Of a DNA stretch of 41,729 nt, positions 15,123 through 23,269 are shown piece by piece (positions within the stretch are counted from its first letter, which is position 1; each line of letters opens with the position of its first letter). A model generated the notes under the pieces. That model did no database searches, had not been told where the DNA came from, and saw nothing but the letters and a program-made list of their open reading frames with translations. The DNA comes from Paraburkholderia franconis (GTDB lineage Bacteria > Pseudomonadota > Gammaproteobacteria > Burkholderiales > Burkholderiaceae). The stretch lies in the NCBI RefSeq assembly GCF_009362735.1, contig NZ_WHNP01000062.1, forward strand, positions 1 through 41,729, given 5' to 3'. Position numbers and translations under genes: made by a program.

Positions 15123-15197
15123 CTGCCGCGCGGGCGACGGCGTTATTGATGCCGTCTGCTCCGCGCCCCGGCCGTCCGCTCTGCCGCGCGGGCAGAG
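15123..15197 (-). promoter_or_regulatory. Structured leader upstream of the OmpW-like gene
   Basis: CTGCCGCGCGGGC occurs twice (15123-15135 and 15181-15193). GACGGC / GCCGTC (15136-15141, 15151-15156) and CTCTGCC / GGCAGAG (15179-15185, 15191-15197) form hairpins. The site may fold in RNA to control ompW expression or partly end transcription from the lipoprotein gene. Confidence 0.4.
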
Positions 15198-15251
15198 ACG
15201 GGCCAAGGGGCGGTCGCCTCGTTGCGTTTTATGGTGCGGCGCGCGCGCCCA

Positions 15252-16499
15252 TCACTGGACGAAGGCGCCGATCGTGAAGTACGGCGACGACGCGTTCGAC
15301 AAGTCCAGGAAGCCGAACACGCCTCCCGTGAAAATGAACTTGCCGGTCGGCGCGCTGCCTGCGGCCGCGCTCGCGTAGGTCGACGTGACGACACCGGGCA
15401 CCGTCTGCGTGAAATCGAGGTTCAGCGCCTTGGTCAGCGAGGCCTGCGACGGGTTGAACGGATCGAGCAGCGTCGCCTGCGTGCCGACGAGCGCGTTCGT
15501 CCGGTAGTCGAACTCGCTGTCGACGCCGATGTACTCCCCGTTCTGCGAGTTGACGGCGATGTTCGTCTGAGGCGCGAGGATCGAGATACCCGATTCGTCA
15601 TCGGCGACGGGGCCGCTCAGGCCGTTCTGCGGATTCGGCGTCAGCGAGGAATTCGCGACGCCCGTGCGGATCAGGATCGGCACGTTCTGGTTGCGCAGCT
15701 TGCCGACGATCATGAAGCCCTTGGCGACGGGCGATGTCGCGAGCGTCGGTTTGCCCTGGCCCTGGAAGTTGTCGGTTTCGAATGCGCCGCTGCCATCGGA
15801 CGACTGCGCCCAGTTCGTGCCCGGCTGCTGGCACTTGCCGGCGTTGACGCCTGCGTTGTCGCATTCGGTCCAGGTGCCGTCGGCGTTGATCGTGATCTTG
15901 GTATCGACGACGGTCGGCGCGAAGTTTTGCGACGGAATCTGGTGATAGCCGAGCTGGTTGTACGTGCCCGCGACGTTCGCGAGATTCGTCTCGATCGACG
16001 AGAAGCCGATGAACGGGTAATACGGGAATGTCGTATCAGGCACCGTGCCTTGGCCGAGAACCCCACCGAACTGAATTTCGGCGCCCGGAATCGTTCCGCC
16101 CGCCACCCCTTCGCCGACGAAGATGCGCGCCGGACGGTTCGGATCGAGGCTTGCGCCGTTCAGACGGAACGCGCACTGGTTGAGCTTGTTGGTGGGCAGC
16201 TGCGTTTCCTGTGTGAGCGTGCCGGATGCCGTTTGCCCCTTGCGGGTGGGCGCGACCGTTCCCTTCGTCGCAGGTATCGGCGATTCGACGTAGGTGACTT
16301 GCCACGTCATCTTCGTCGTGTCGAGTTGCAGCTTGACGAGTTCGCCGTCGCCGCCGCCGCCCGTGAACGTCGTGCCGTAGTCGAGCGACGAAGGGCAGAG
16401 GCGCGCTTCCGTCGGCGACGGGCCTTCGCTGCCCGAACCGCCGCAAGCCGCGAGCAACGGCGCAGCAAAAGCCAGCGCCGAAAGAATCTTCCAGTTCAT
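15252..16499 (-). CDS. DUF2957-type lipoprotein, paralog 1 (415 aa)
   Basis: The lipoprotein signal is clear: MNWKILSALAFAAPLLAACG with a lipobox LAAC and a glycine-rich linker (GGSGSEG). The mature protein is about 395 residues, beta-rich and without membrane segments. Shared with the next gene are KMTWQVTYVESPIP, FVGEGVAGGTIPGAEI, FYPFIGF-like FPYYPFIGFSSIETN, DDESGISILA, YIGVDSEFDYRTN and the C-terminal SSPYFTIGAFVQ. I place it in a Burkholderia lipoprotein family of unknown function (DUF2957, from memory). It is probably anchored to the outer membrane. GGGAGG precedes the ATG. It lies between its paralog (158 bp upstream) and an OmpW-like gene. Confidence 0.75.
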   Translation of the reverse strand: MNWKILSALAFAAPLLAACGGSGSEGPSPTEARLCPSSLDYGTTFTGGGGDGELVKLQLDTTKMTWQVTYVESPIPATKGTVAPTRKGQTASGTLTQETQLPTNKLNQCAFRLNGASLDPNRPARIFVGEGVAGGTIPGAEIQFGGVLGQGTVPDTTFPYYPFIGFSSIETNLANVAGTYNQLGYHQIPSQNFAPTVVDTKITINADGTWTECDNAGVNAGKCQQPGTNWAQSSDGSGAFETDNFQGQGKPTLATSPVAKGFMIVGKLRNQNVPILIRTGVANSSLTPNPQNGLSGPVADDESGISILAPQTNIAVNSQNGEYIGVDSEFDYRTNALVGTQATLLDPFNPSQASLTKALNLDFTQTVPGVVTSTYASAAAGSAPTGKFIFTGGVFGFLDLSNASSPYFTIGAFVQ

Positions 16500-16657
16500 T
16501 GTGCCTCCCTGTCTTGTTGTGGGCGGCCGGCTCCCAGTCCAGCCGCTTTTCGGTCTTGTGATCTAGCGGTGCTGCCGTACTGCATTGGTTGCGTCTTGCT
16601 GCACGCGTTGTTGTCGGGTTGCCTTTTGTGCTCGTTCCGGTGGGTTGCCCACTTGGT

Positions 16658-18067
16658 TCACTTGCTGATCTGCGCGCCGACGCTGAAGTACGGCGAACTG
16701 GCCGTGTCGGCGTTGGCCGAAGTCGGCGCGATGCCGCCGTTTTCCGTGCCCTCGATGAAGATTGCGTAGAGTCCGCCCGCGGCGATGGCGAGGCCCGACT
16801 TGCCCTGCGTGTCGCCGACGTTCACGACGCCGGGATTGCCGAGGCCGTACTTCAGCGCGAAGCCGCTTTCGGCTGCTTGCGTGGTCGGATTGATGAAGGT
16901 GCCGAGGCCGCCCTGGATCAGCGACGCGGTGTACCTGAAGTTCGAGTCCGCACCGACATAGCCGCCGTCGAAGCCACCCGACGCGAGCGGCGTCGCGCTC
17001 GCGAGCATCGCGATGCCGGATTCGTCGTCGACCTGCGCATCGAACGGAATGGCGCCCGTGCCGGTGAACACATAGCCCGTTCTCACGACGACCGGGACGG
17101 TGATGCCGTTCAACTGGCCGAGGATCATATGGGCTTTCGACGTGCCCTTTTGGCCGAGCAGCGGCAAGCTGAACTGGTTTTCGATGCGCGGCGCGTTGTT
17201 GCTGTCGAAATAGCCATTGGCGTTGAGCGTCAGCGGGTCGCCCGTCGACAGGCATCCCGTCGAGCTCGCGTTGCCGGCTGTGGGCGTCGGATTCGATGTG
17301 GACGAGCAGGCGCCGGTTGCGTCGAACGTTTCGGACGTGCTGGTTGCGGCCACCGCGTAGTTCGCCGATGGCTCGATGTGATACAGCAGGCCGTTGTAGG
17401 TGCCGGCGAGCTTCGAGAGATCGGTCGTCGTGCTCGCGAAGCCGAGGAACGGATAGAAGTCGAAGTGCCGGCTCGGCACGGCGCCGACGTTCTGGTAGAT
17501 CAGGATGTTCTTGCCGGCGTACGAGATGTCCGCGCCGGGAATGCCGCCGCCCGCGACGCCTTTGCCGACGAACACAATCGGCGGGTTCGCCGATGAAAAC
17601 GATGTGGTGTACGTCGAGCCCGTCGACGGCGCGGTGCCCGAGGCAGGCGTCAGCATGAACGCGCAGCGCGTCTGCTCGGCGTTGGGCAGCATGCCTGCGG
17701 GCGGATGCATGACGGCGCCCGTGACGGTCGTGCCGGCGCGCGTTTCGTCGACCTGTCCTGTTGACACAGGAATCGGCGATTCCAGAAACGTCAGCGTGTA
17801 CGTCATCTTCACGGCGTCGATGTTCAGCGACACGACTTCGCCGCTGCCGGCTCCGCCCAGGTAGGTGCTCTTGCCGATGTCGGCATCGGCCGGGCAGAGC
17901 ATGCTCGCGCTGGCCGTCGACGTGGGCGGCCCCTGCACGCCGCAACTCGATCCCGAGCACTGGCTCGTCTGGATCGAACCGGGGTTATCCGCATTCCCTC
18001 CGCCGCAGGCGAGCAAAAAAGGCGCGCTGGCAATGGCACATGCCAGCCCTTTCGAAATGGCGTACAT
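16658..18067 (-). CDS. DUF2957-type lipoprotein, paralog 2 (469 aa)
   Basis: The product is a 469-residue lipoprotein: signal MYAISKGLACAIASAPFLLA with Cys21 in LLACGGG, then a Ser/Thr/Gly-rich linker with two extra cysteines (SQCSGSSCG) and a beta-rich body. Motifs match paralog 1 in order: KMTYTLTFLESPIPVS, FVGKGVAGGGIPGADI, FDFYPFLGFASTTTDL, AGTYNGLLYHIEPSANYA, DDESGIAMLA, YVGADSNFRYTAS, SSPYFSVGAQISK. An insert with several cysteines and Thr/Pro repeats near residues 245-280 is absent from paralog 1. GGGAG precedes the ATG. It is the first gene of the lipoprotein-lipoprotein-OmpW set, after about 540 bp of non-coding DNA. Function unknown. Confidence 0.75.
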   Translation of the reverse strand: MYAISKGLACAIASAPFLLACGGGNADNPGSIQTSQCSGSSCGVQGPPTSTASASMLCPADADIGKSTYLGGAGSGEVVSLNIDAVKMTYTLTFLESPIPVSTGQVDETRAGTTVTGAVMHPPAGMLPNAEQTRCAFMLTPASGTAPSTGSTYTTSFSSANPPIVFVGKGVAGGGIPGADISYAGKNILIYQNVGAVPSRHFDFYPFLGFASTTTDLSKLAGTYNGLLYHIEPSANYAVAATSTSETFDATGACSSTSNPTPTAGNASSTGCLSTGDPLTLNANGYFDSNNAPRIENQFSLPLLGQKGTSKAHMILGQLNGITVPVVVRTGYVFTGTGAIPFDAQVDDESGIAMLASATPLASGGFDGGYVGADSNFRYTASLIQGGLGTFINPTTQAAESGFALKYGLGNPGVVNVGDTQGKSGLAIAAGGLYAIFIEGTENGGIAPTSANADTASSPYFSVGAQISK

Positions 18068-18317
18068 GCTGTTGTCTCCCTGTTGGCCAGAGTTGCGGCT
18101 TTAGCGCCTTACTCCGATCCATGTTTGCCGACTGATCTAATTTGCGAGCTAATTTCGCTGCGCGATTTAAGACTGTCAATTGAACGAATCGTCTAAAAAG
18201 TCCGATTCAAACAGTTCATTTTTCGTCGAGAGTCGCATGGCGCTTCGAGGCGCGCGTTTTTAAACAAAAACGGATTCTTTCGACCGTGGGCGGATTTCTG
18301 CCTGCTGCCGCTTCGCC

Positions 18318-18344
18318 TTGACTGGCGGGGAGGTACGGCAAAAT
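18318..18344 (+). promoter_or_regulatory. Weak candidate promoter, plus strand
   Basis: TTGACT (18318-18323) and CAAAAT (18339-18344) with a 15-bp spacer. The spacing is short; it would drive the tiny open frame at 18438. Confidence 0.3.
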
Positions 18345-18437
18345 GCCTCTATCATCTTCGAACGCTCGTTCGCAAAAAAATCCGGAGTTTCCCTATGCGG
18401 TAATAGATGCGCAATACAGAAAGGAGGGAAGCAGTAA

Positions 18438-18503
18438 ATGCCTGATTTCAGGAGTGCTGGAGATAGTGGGAAAAACGAAAGGAATTACACCGCGTTTAAT
18501 TAG
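18438..18503 (+). CDS. Possible 21-aa leader-like peptide
   Basis: A near-perfect AAAGGAGGG ends about nine bases before the ATG, and the frame gives MPDFRSAGDSGKNERNYTAF plus one residue before TAG. The peptide is polar, with no signal or membrane segment. The strong ribosome binding site in otherwise non-coding, AT-rich DNA is the only support. A GC hairpin (18542-18562) follows 38 bp later. It could be a chance frame. Confidence 0.25.
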   Translation: MPDFRSAGDSGKNERNYTAFN

Positions 18504-18531
18504 CTGTTTTAAATCGCGAATCGGCAAGTGC

Positions 18532-18565
18532 AAAAGAAAAAGCCGGCGTTTGAATGGCCGGCTTT
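18532..18565 (-). terminator. argC terminator
   Basis: GCCGGC at 18542-18547 and 18557-18562 pair around GTTTGAAT plus flanking bases. On the minus strand the stem is followed by TTTTTCTTTTG. The plus strand has only TTTG, so it is mainly a minus-strand terminator. Confidence 0.75.
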
Positions 18566-18606
18566 GTTACGCGTAAGGACGGGTGGTGCCGTCCGCGAGC
18601 GATTGG

Positions 18607-19554
18607 TTAGCGTTTCAATCCCGTCGCTTCGTCTGCGCCGATCGCGAGATTCATGCACTGGATCGCCGCGCCCGACGCGCCTTTGCCCAGATTGTCGAGC
18701 CGCGCAACGGTGACGTAGCGCTCTTCGCTGCCGAACACGAACAGGTCGACGCGATTCGTGTCGTTGTTCGCCTGGACGTCGAAGAAGCCGCTGTCGAGGT
18801 TGTCGTCCGCGTTGAAGGGCGCGACGCGCACGAACTGCTCACCGCTGTAGTACTCGGCGAAGAGCGCCTGCACTTCTTGCGGCGTCGCCGGCTTCGCGAG
18901 CTGGCTCGGCGTGAAGTACGTCGTCACGGCGAGGCCTTTGAAGAAGCTGCCGACGATCGGCGTGAAGATTGGCGGGTGCTTCAGGCCCGTGTGCGCGGCC
19001 ATTTCCGGCAGGTGCTTGTGCGTGAGGCCGAGCGCATATGGGCGTGGGCTGTCGAGCTTCGCGTTGCCGCCCGCTTCGTAGTCCGCAATCATTTTCTTGC
19101 CGCCGCCGCTGTAGCCGGTGATCGAATAGCTGTGCGCCGCGAAACCCGCCGACACCACGCCCGCCTCGACGAGCGGACGCATTGCCAGCACGAACGCCGA
19201 TGCGTGGCAGCCGGGCACGGCGATGCGCTTGGCCGTGCGCAGACGCTCGCGTTGCGCGCGGGCCAGCTCGGGCAGGCCGTACGCCCAGTCGGCATGAGTG
19301 CGGAATGCCGTGCTCGCGTCGATCAGCACGGTGCGGTCGTTCTCGACGAGCGAGGCCGATTCGCGCGACGCAACATCCGGCAGGCACAGAAACGTCACGT
19401 CGGACGCGTTGATGAGACGACGGCGCTCGTCGATGTCCTTGCGCTTCGCTTCTTCGATGCGGAGGATTTCAACGTCTGCGCGCTGCGACAGGTATTCGAA
19501 GATTTTCAGGCCGGTCGTGCCTTCCTGTCCGTCGACAAAAACTTTCGTGCTCAT
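18607..19554 (-). CDS. argC: N-acetyl-gamma-glutamyl-phosphate reductase, short (type 2) form
   Basis: This 315-residue cytoplasmic enzyme of arginine synthesis reduces N-acetylglutamyl phosphate to the semialdehyde with NADPH. The nucleotide loop is VFVDGQEGTTGLKIFEYL (residues 5-22), and the catalytic cysteine is Cys116 in VPGCHASAF. SITGYSGGGKKMIADYE and LTHKHLPEMAAHTGL match the type 2 form, shorter than the E. coli-type protein. The ATG at 19554 matches the family start. It is apparently a single gene; no other arg gene is in the window. A minus-strand hairpin at 18532-18565 ends it. Confidence 0.95.
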   Translation of the reverse strand: MSTKVFVDGQEGTTGLKIFEYLSQRADVEILRIEEAKRKDIDERRRLINASDVTFLCLPDVASRESASLVENDRTVLIDASTAFRTHADWAYGLPELARAQRERLRTAKRIAVPGCHASAFVLAMRPLVEAGVVSAGFAAHSYSITGYSGGGKKMIADYEAGGNAKLDSPRPYALGLTHKHLPEMAAHTGLKHPPIFTPIVGSFFKGLAVTTYFTPSQLAKPATPQEVQALFAEYYSGEQFVRVAPFNADDNLDSGFFDVQANNDTNRVDLFVFGSEERYVTVARLDNLGKGASGAAIQCMNLAIGADEATGLKR

Positions 19555-19746
19555 CTGGATCTCGCTGGCTTACGGAAAACGGGGCGCTCACTGCGCCGGA
19601 ACGCCATTTTAAGGCTGCTTGGCGGCGTGCGTGCAGCGCGTGTGCAGATTCGGCGAAAAACACGTTGCGCCGCAACGGTGACAGCGGCATGACAGACCGT
19701 GCTGCAAGGACACGACCAGCACGCCGCCAGCGCGCGCCGGGCCCGC

Positions 19747-20322
19747 CTACGTCGGATATCCCGCCTTCCAGCGCGCCGTCACGGCCGCGATGCGCGCGCC
19801 GAATACCTTCGCCGTTTCGATGTCGCCGGGCAGCGGCGCTTCTTCGGGCGTGGCGTCGGCAGGCGACTGCGACAGCAACCCGGTGAAGCCGCCGACATAG
19901 TTCAGGTCATTGCGCGTCGCCGCCTTCGTGTTGGACGGCATGATCCCCGTGCCCGCCCAGATCATGCCGTGCTGCATCGAGAGCGTGACGAAATACTGGA
20001 TCGTCATGAACTTGTCGCCGTTCATCGTCGCCGAATTCGTGAAGCCCGCGGCTACCTTGTCCTTCCACTTCTGGCCGAACCACGGCTTGGAACTGGCGTC
20101 GGCAAATTTCTTGAAGTCGGCGGACGGGCCGCCCATGTACGTGGGCGCGCCGAAGATGATCGCATCGGCTGTGTCCAGCTCGGCCCAGCCCGCGTCGTCG
20201 AGTTCGCCGACGGCGACCAGCTTCGCGTCGGCGCCTCCGTCGAGCGTGCCGGCGAGCACCGCTTCCGCGAGCTTCTTCGTGTGGCCATAGCCGCTGTGAT
20301 ACACGATGATGATCTTCGACAT
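19747..20322 (-). CDS. Flavodoxin-fold NAD(P)H:quinone oxidoreductase-like protein (WrbA-like)
   Basis: The 191-residue flavoprotein starts SKIIIVYHSGYGHTKKLAEA; the SGYGHT loop (residues 10-15) would bind the FMN phosphate. GAPTYMGGPSADFKKF near residue 60 is the second FMN loop, and NDLNYVGGFTGLLSQSP the third. WrbA-like enzymes perform two-electron quinone reduction in the cytoplasm and protect against oxidative stress. GGAG eight bases before the ATG at 20322 favours this start over one four codons upstream. It lies downstream of the PEBP gene on the same strand with 140 bp between. Confidence 0.86.
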   Translation of the reverse strand: MSKIIIVYHSGYGHTKKLAEAVLAGTLDGGADAKLVAVGELDDAGWAELDTADAIIFGAPTYMGGPSADFKKFADASSKPWFGQKWKDKVAAGFTNSATMNGDKFMTIQYFVTLSMQHGMIWAGTGIMPSNTKAATRNDLNYVGGFTGLLSQSPADATPEEAPLPGDIETAKVFGARIAAVTARWKAGYPT

Positions 20323-20462
20323 GGACAACTCCATCGTTGCAAGAAATGATTGGCAGGGGCAGAACGTTGCAGGTTCATTCTGTCATCGTGAGCAAGTTCT
20401 TTCAGACGCCGTGAGCAAGCGCGGCGTCGCCCTGGTTGCTTTCTTAACCGCTTCGAATAAGG

Positions 20463-21080
20463 CTAGCGGCCGTACATGACGGTCATGCGGGCGTAGCCGA
20501 GCGTCGCGGTGCTGATCTCGTGGTCGAACATCACCGAAGGGCGTCCCTGCGCGAGCCTGAGATTGGGCGAGCTCAGTGCATAGACGGTGATCACGTAGCG
20601 ATGCGGCTTGCCGGGCGGCGGGCATGGGCCGCCGTAGCCGTCGATGTCGAAGTCGTTGCGCGCTTCGACGGCGCCGAGTTTCTTAAGAAAGCCGGACGCG
20701 CTGGCGTTTTCCGGCAGCCGGTCGACGTTGGCGGGAATGCCGACGACGGCCCAATGCCACCAGCCGCGTCCAGGCGCATCGGGATCGAAGATCGTGATCG
20801 CGAAGCTGTGCGTGCCGTCTGGCGGATTATGCCAGCTGAGTTGCGGCGAATGGTTGTTGCCCTTGCAGTCGTCGCGATCGAATACCTGCGCGTTGTTGAC
20901 CGTGCCGCCCGCGCGAAAACTGGTGCTCGTGACGGTGAACGCGTTGTCGGCGAAGGCCGCGGACACGTGAACCGCGCACGCAAACGCTATGACGGACGCG
21001 ACGCGCGATGGCGCGAAAGACAGAAACGGCAGGAACGAACGGGACGAAGCGGGCGTAACGACCGGGCAACGCAAGCGCAT
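20463..21080 (-). CDS. Secreted PEBP / YbhB-YbcL-type protein
   Basis: This 205-residue protein has a long N-terminal signal (residues 1-44: basic start, then VASVIAFACAVHVSAAFA, cleavage before DNAFTV) and a phosphatidylethanolamine-binding-protein fold. The signature ITIFDPDAPGRGWWHWAVVG (about 95-115) and the GPCPPPGKPHRYVITVYAL segment define the YbhB/YbcL (Raf-kinase-inhibitor-like) family. The bacterial role is unclear; some members affect surface signalling. AGGAGA nine bases before the ATG supports the start, which makes the signal peptide real rather than a mis-start. The mature protein is periplasmic or exported. Confidence 0.88.
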   Translation of the reverse strand: MRLRCPVVTPASSRSFLPFLSFAPSRVASVIAFACAVHVSAAFADNAFTVTSTSFRAGGTVNNAQVFDRDDCKGNNHSPQLSWHNPPDGTHSFAITIFDPDAPGRGWWHWAVVGIPANVDRLPENASASGFLKKLGAVEARNDFDIDGYGGPCPPPGKPHRYVITVYALSSPNLRLAQGRPSVMFDHEISTATLGYARMTVMYGR

Positions 21081-21346
21081 GTGCCGAATCTCCTGTCAGG
21101 CTCGTAAAGAATTGTCCTTACGAAGGATTATTGTCCTTTTTTATACCCAAGCGACAAATCGAGTCTAACATTACATCTTATAAAAGCATTCGTGCCTGGT
21201 AAGCGGCCAGGATGGCCTGAAATCGGCTATAGTCGCTGCAATCGTCTGCAGCCGTAAGCAAGCAGACAAGTCCTAGAAATTTAGAACTAAGAAACAGTTT
21301 CATGACTGAAGTTTCGGAGCGTGGATTGTCAGATCAAGGGAGGGCC
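21081..21346. promoter_or_regulatory. Divergent promoter region of the PEBP and RcsB-like genes
   Basis: ATTGTCCTT occurs twice within 21 bp (about 21111 and 21130), with TCCTTACGAAGGA (5+3+5 inverted repeat) across the first. TATAGT at 21228-21233 is a fair -10 for the response regulator but no clear -35 is 17 bp before it. The stretch is AT-rich compared with its surroundings. Confidence 0.4.
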
Positions 21347-22054
21347 ATGCAAGATCCCATCAGGGTCGTGGTTGCCGACGACCATCCGGTCATTCTCTTT
21401 GGCGCCGAGCAGGCGTTGCTCAAGTTCCAGGGTATTCGCGTGGTCGCGCGCGCAAAGCAATCCACCGAGCTAGTGAAGTTGTTACAAACGACGCCCTGCG
21501 ACGTGCTCGTCACCGATCTCGCCATGCCCGGCGGACATTATGGCGACGGTCTGCCGTTGATCGGCTATTTGCGTCGGAATTTTCCCGACCTGCCTATCGT
21601 TGTCCTGACGATGCTCGAAAATGCCGCGTTGCTGAAGCGGCTGAGTGAGCTTGGCGTGACTTCCGTGGTGAACAAATCGGACGATCTGAGCCATATCGGT
21701 CTTGCCGTGCAGCACGTCAGCCGCCATCTCGAATACATGAGTCCGTCAGTGAAGGCGTCGCTCGACACGCTGCGCATGAACGCGGGTGGCAAGAGCGACG
21801 AGGTGATTCTGTCGAAGCGCGAACTCGAAGTGGTTCGGCTCTTCGTTTCGGGCATGACCATCAAGGAAATTTCTGAGCAACTGAATCGCAGCATTAAGAC
21901 GATCAGTACTCAAAAGAACACGGCGATGCGTAAGCTCGGACTCGAACGGGATTCCGAACTATTTCAGTATGCGCAGAGTAACGGCTTGATGAATCTGTCG
22001 TCGTATGCGCCGGGCGAGGCGGACGACGGAGGCGCTGCGGCGCAACAGTCTTAA
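21347..22054 (+). CDS. RcsB-like response regulator with LuxR/FixJ helix-turn-helix
   Basis: The 235-residue protein has an N-terminal receiver: VVVADDHPVILFGAEQAL (acidic pair D11/D12) with phospho-acceptor Asp57 in DVLVTDLAMPGGHYGDGL. The C-terminal LuxR-type helix-turn-helix (about 155-205) includes LSKRELEVVRLFVSGMTIKE and LNRSIKTISTQKNTAMRKLG, strikingly like enterobacterial RcsB. The start at 21347 has an ideal AGGGAGG; an in-frame ATG at 21302 would add 15 residues but lacks a ribosome binding site. No histidine kinase or phosphotransfer gene is nearby, so its input is unknown. A hairpin terminator follows at 22121-22153. Confidence 0.87.
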   Translation: MQDPIRVVVADDHPVILFGAEQALLKFQGIRVVARAKQSTELVKLLQTTPCDVLVTDLAMPGGHYGDGLPLIGYLRRNFPDLPIVVLTMLENAALLKRLSELGVTSVVNKSDDLSHIGLAVQHVSRHLEYMSPSVKASLDTLRMNAGGKSDEVILSKRELEVVRLFVSGMTIKEISEQLNRSIKTISTQKNTAMRKLGLERDSELFQYAQSNGLMNLSSYAPGEADDGGAAAQQS

Positions 22055-22120
22055 GCGTGTCGTCAGAGGCGGAGTGGCGCTTCTGAATCAGATCGACGCG
22101 AATCTTGGCGTGCCAAAGGA

Positions 22121-22153
22121 GAAGGCCGCCTGTCTTGCGGACAGGCGGCCTTC
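22121..22153. terminator. 14-bp stem-loop terminator
   Basis: GAAGGCCGCCTGTC (22121-22134) pairs perfectly with GACAGGCGGCCTTC (22140-22153) around TTGCG. The T tail on the plus strand is short (TTGTTGG). It separates the convergent RcsB-like and pyrE genes. Confidence 0.7.
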
Positions 22154-22216
22154 TTGTTGGCGTCACCGGCTGCGCGCGGGCCCTGACGATCTCGGCCCGG
22201 CGCATGATGTGGACAA

Positions 22217-22903
22217 TTACTGCGGAGCAGCCGTCGCACCGCCGTGCGCCGCTGACCACTCGGCGGGCGCGTGCAGGAATTTCTCGACTTCGTCGAGCGT
22301 CTTCGTATCGAAGTAGCCCTTTTCCTTGGCGACGCGCAGCACGTCCCACCATGTGGCGAGCGCGTGCAGATCGACGTCGATGTCCTTCAACACGGACACG
22401 CTTTCCTTGAAGATGTTGTAGTGGAACAGCACGAAGCAGTGGTTCACCTGCGCGCCCGCCGTGCGCAGCGCGTTGATGAAGTTGATCTTGCTGCGGCTGT
22501 CGGTGGTCAGGTCTTCCACCAGCAGCACGCGCTGGCCTTCCGTCAGCAGACCTTCGATCTGCGCATTACGACCGAAACCCTTCGGCTTCTTGCGCACGTA
22601 TTGCATCGGCACCATCAGGCGGTCCGACAGCCATGCGGCGAACGGAATGCCCGCCGTTTCGCCGCCGGCGACGGCGTCGATCTGCTCGTAACCGACGTCG
22701 CGCAAGATCGTCGTTTCCGCCATCTCCATCAGGCCGCGGCGCACGCGCGGATACGAGATCAGCTTGCGGCAATCGATGTACACCGGGCTCGCCCAGCCGG
22801 AGGTGAAGATGTACGGTTTTTCCGCGTTGAAATGCACTGCCTGGACTTCCAGCAGCATCTTGGCGGTCGTGTCGGAGATCGTCTGGCGATCGAAGCCTGT
22901 CAT
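22217..22903 (-). CDS. pyrE: Orotate phosphoribosyltransferase
   Basis: This 228-residue cytoplasmic enzyme makes orotidine monophosphate from orotate and phosphoribosyl pyrophosphate in pyrimidine synthesis. The PRPP-binding signature is VLLVEDLTTDSRSK (about 127-140); FTSGWASPVYIDCRKLISYP (about 33-52) and KKPKGFGRNAQIEG are also typical. AAGGA six bases before the ATG at 22903 and the length favour this start over the longer frame to 23008. No other pyr gene is present here. It shares an upstream region, with a long inverted repeat, with a divergent MFS transporter. Confidence 0.95.
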   Translation of the reverse strand: MTGFDRQTISDTTAKMLLEVQAVHFNAEKPYIFTSGWASPVYIDCRKLISYPRVRRGLMEMAETTILRDVGYEQIDAVAGGETAGIPFAAWLSDRLMVPMQYVRKKPKGFGRNAQIEGLLTEGQRVLLVEDLTTDSRSKINFINALRTAGAQVNHCFVLFHYNIFKESVSVLKDIDVDLHALATWWDVLRVAKEKGYFDTKTLDEVEKFLHAPAEWSAAHGGATAAPQ

Positions 22904-23269
22904 GGGCGAATCCTTGGGTGGTGATCTGGGAGACGGGCGCGCGGCCCGATGGCGCAGCAAGCGTGGCGTGACCAGATGTGACATCCGGCGCCCGTTTGGG
23001 CGAAACACGCCGGAAAGTTGAAAAACTGACGGGATTGCTGCGCGCGTAGCCGGCTATTTTACCCGATTCGGACTTGTCCCAGGGCGCCCGGACACGCGAG
23101 CCCGCCGTCGCACTGGCTGTCCGGGCGCTTCGCCTATGCCTTTTGGCCAGGTTGTGACGGCAGATCGAGGCCTTTACACTCACGCGACATTTCCAACACA
23201 AGTTTCAGCGATGGCCGCGCGCGGCCATCGGCCGTTTGCACCCAGCTACGCCCGCAAGGACAGCCGCAC
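22904..23269. other. Divergent intergenic region with an 11-bp inverted repeat
   Basis: No gene was found. GCGCCCGGACA (23084-23094) and TGTCCGGGCGC (23118-23128) are perfectly complementary arms around 23 nt. No T run follows, so a terminator is unlikely. The promoters of pyrE and the MFS gene must lie here. Confidence 0.5.

Larger units (their letters stand above)
18068..18606. other. AT-richer intergenic region between lipoprotein and argC genes
   Basis: This is the promoter region of the lipoprotein set (minus strand) plus the downstream end of argC. It is clearly richer in A/T than its neighbours (18170-18270 and 18380-18540). It holds CGAACG-CT-CGTTCG (18359-18372), a promoter-like pair at 18318-18344, a tiny open frame with a strong ribosome binding site at 18438-18503, and the argC terminator hairpin at 18532-18565. 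Confidence 0.5.

Noticed and set aside
15222..16769. 515-codon plus-strand frame over the first lipoprotein gene
   Set aside because: The minus strand has a lipoprotein signal and motifs shared with its paralog; the plus frame has neither.
18359..18372. CGAACG-CT-CGTTCG as a terminator
   Set aside because: Only six pairs with a 2-nt loop and an A run, not a T run, on the plus strand.
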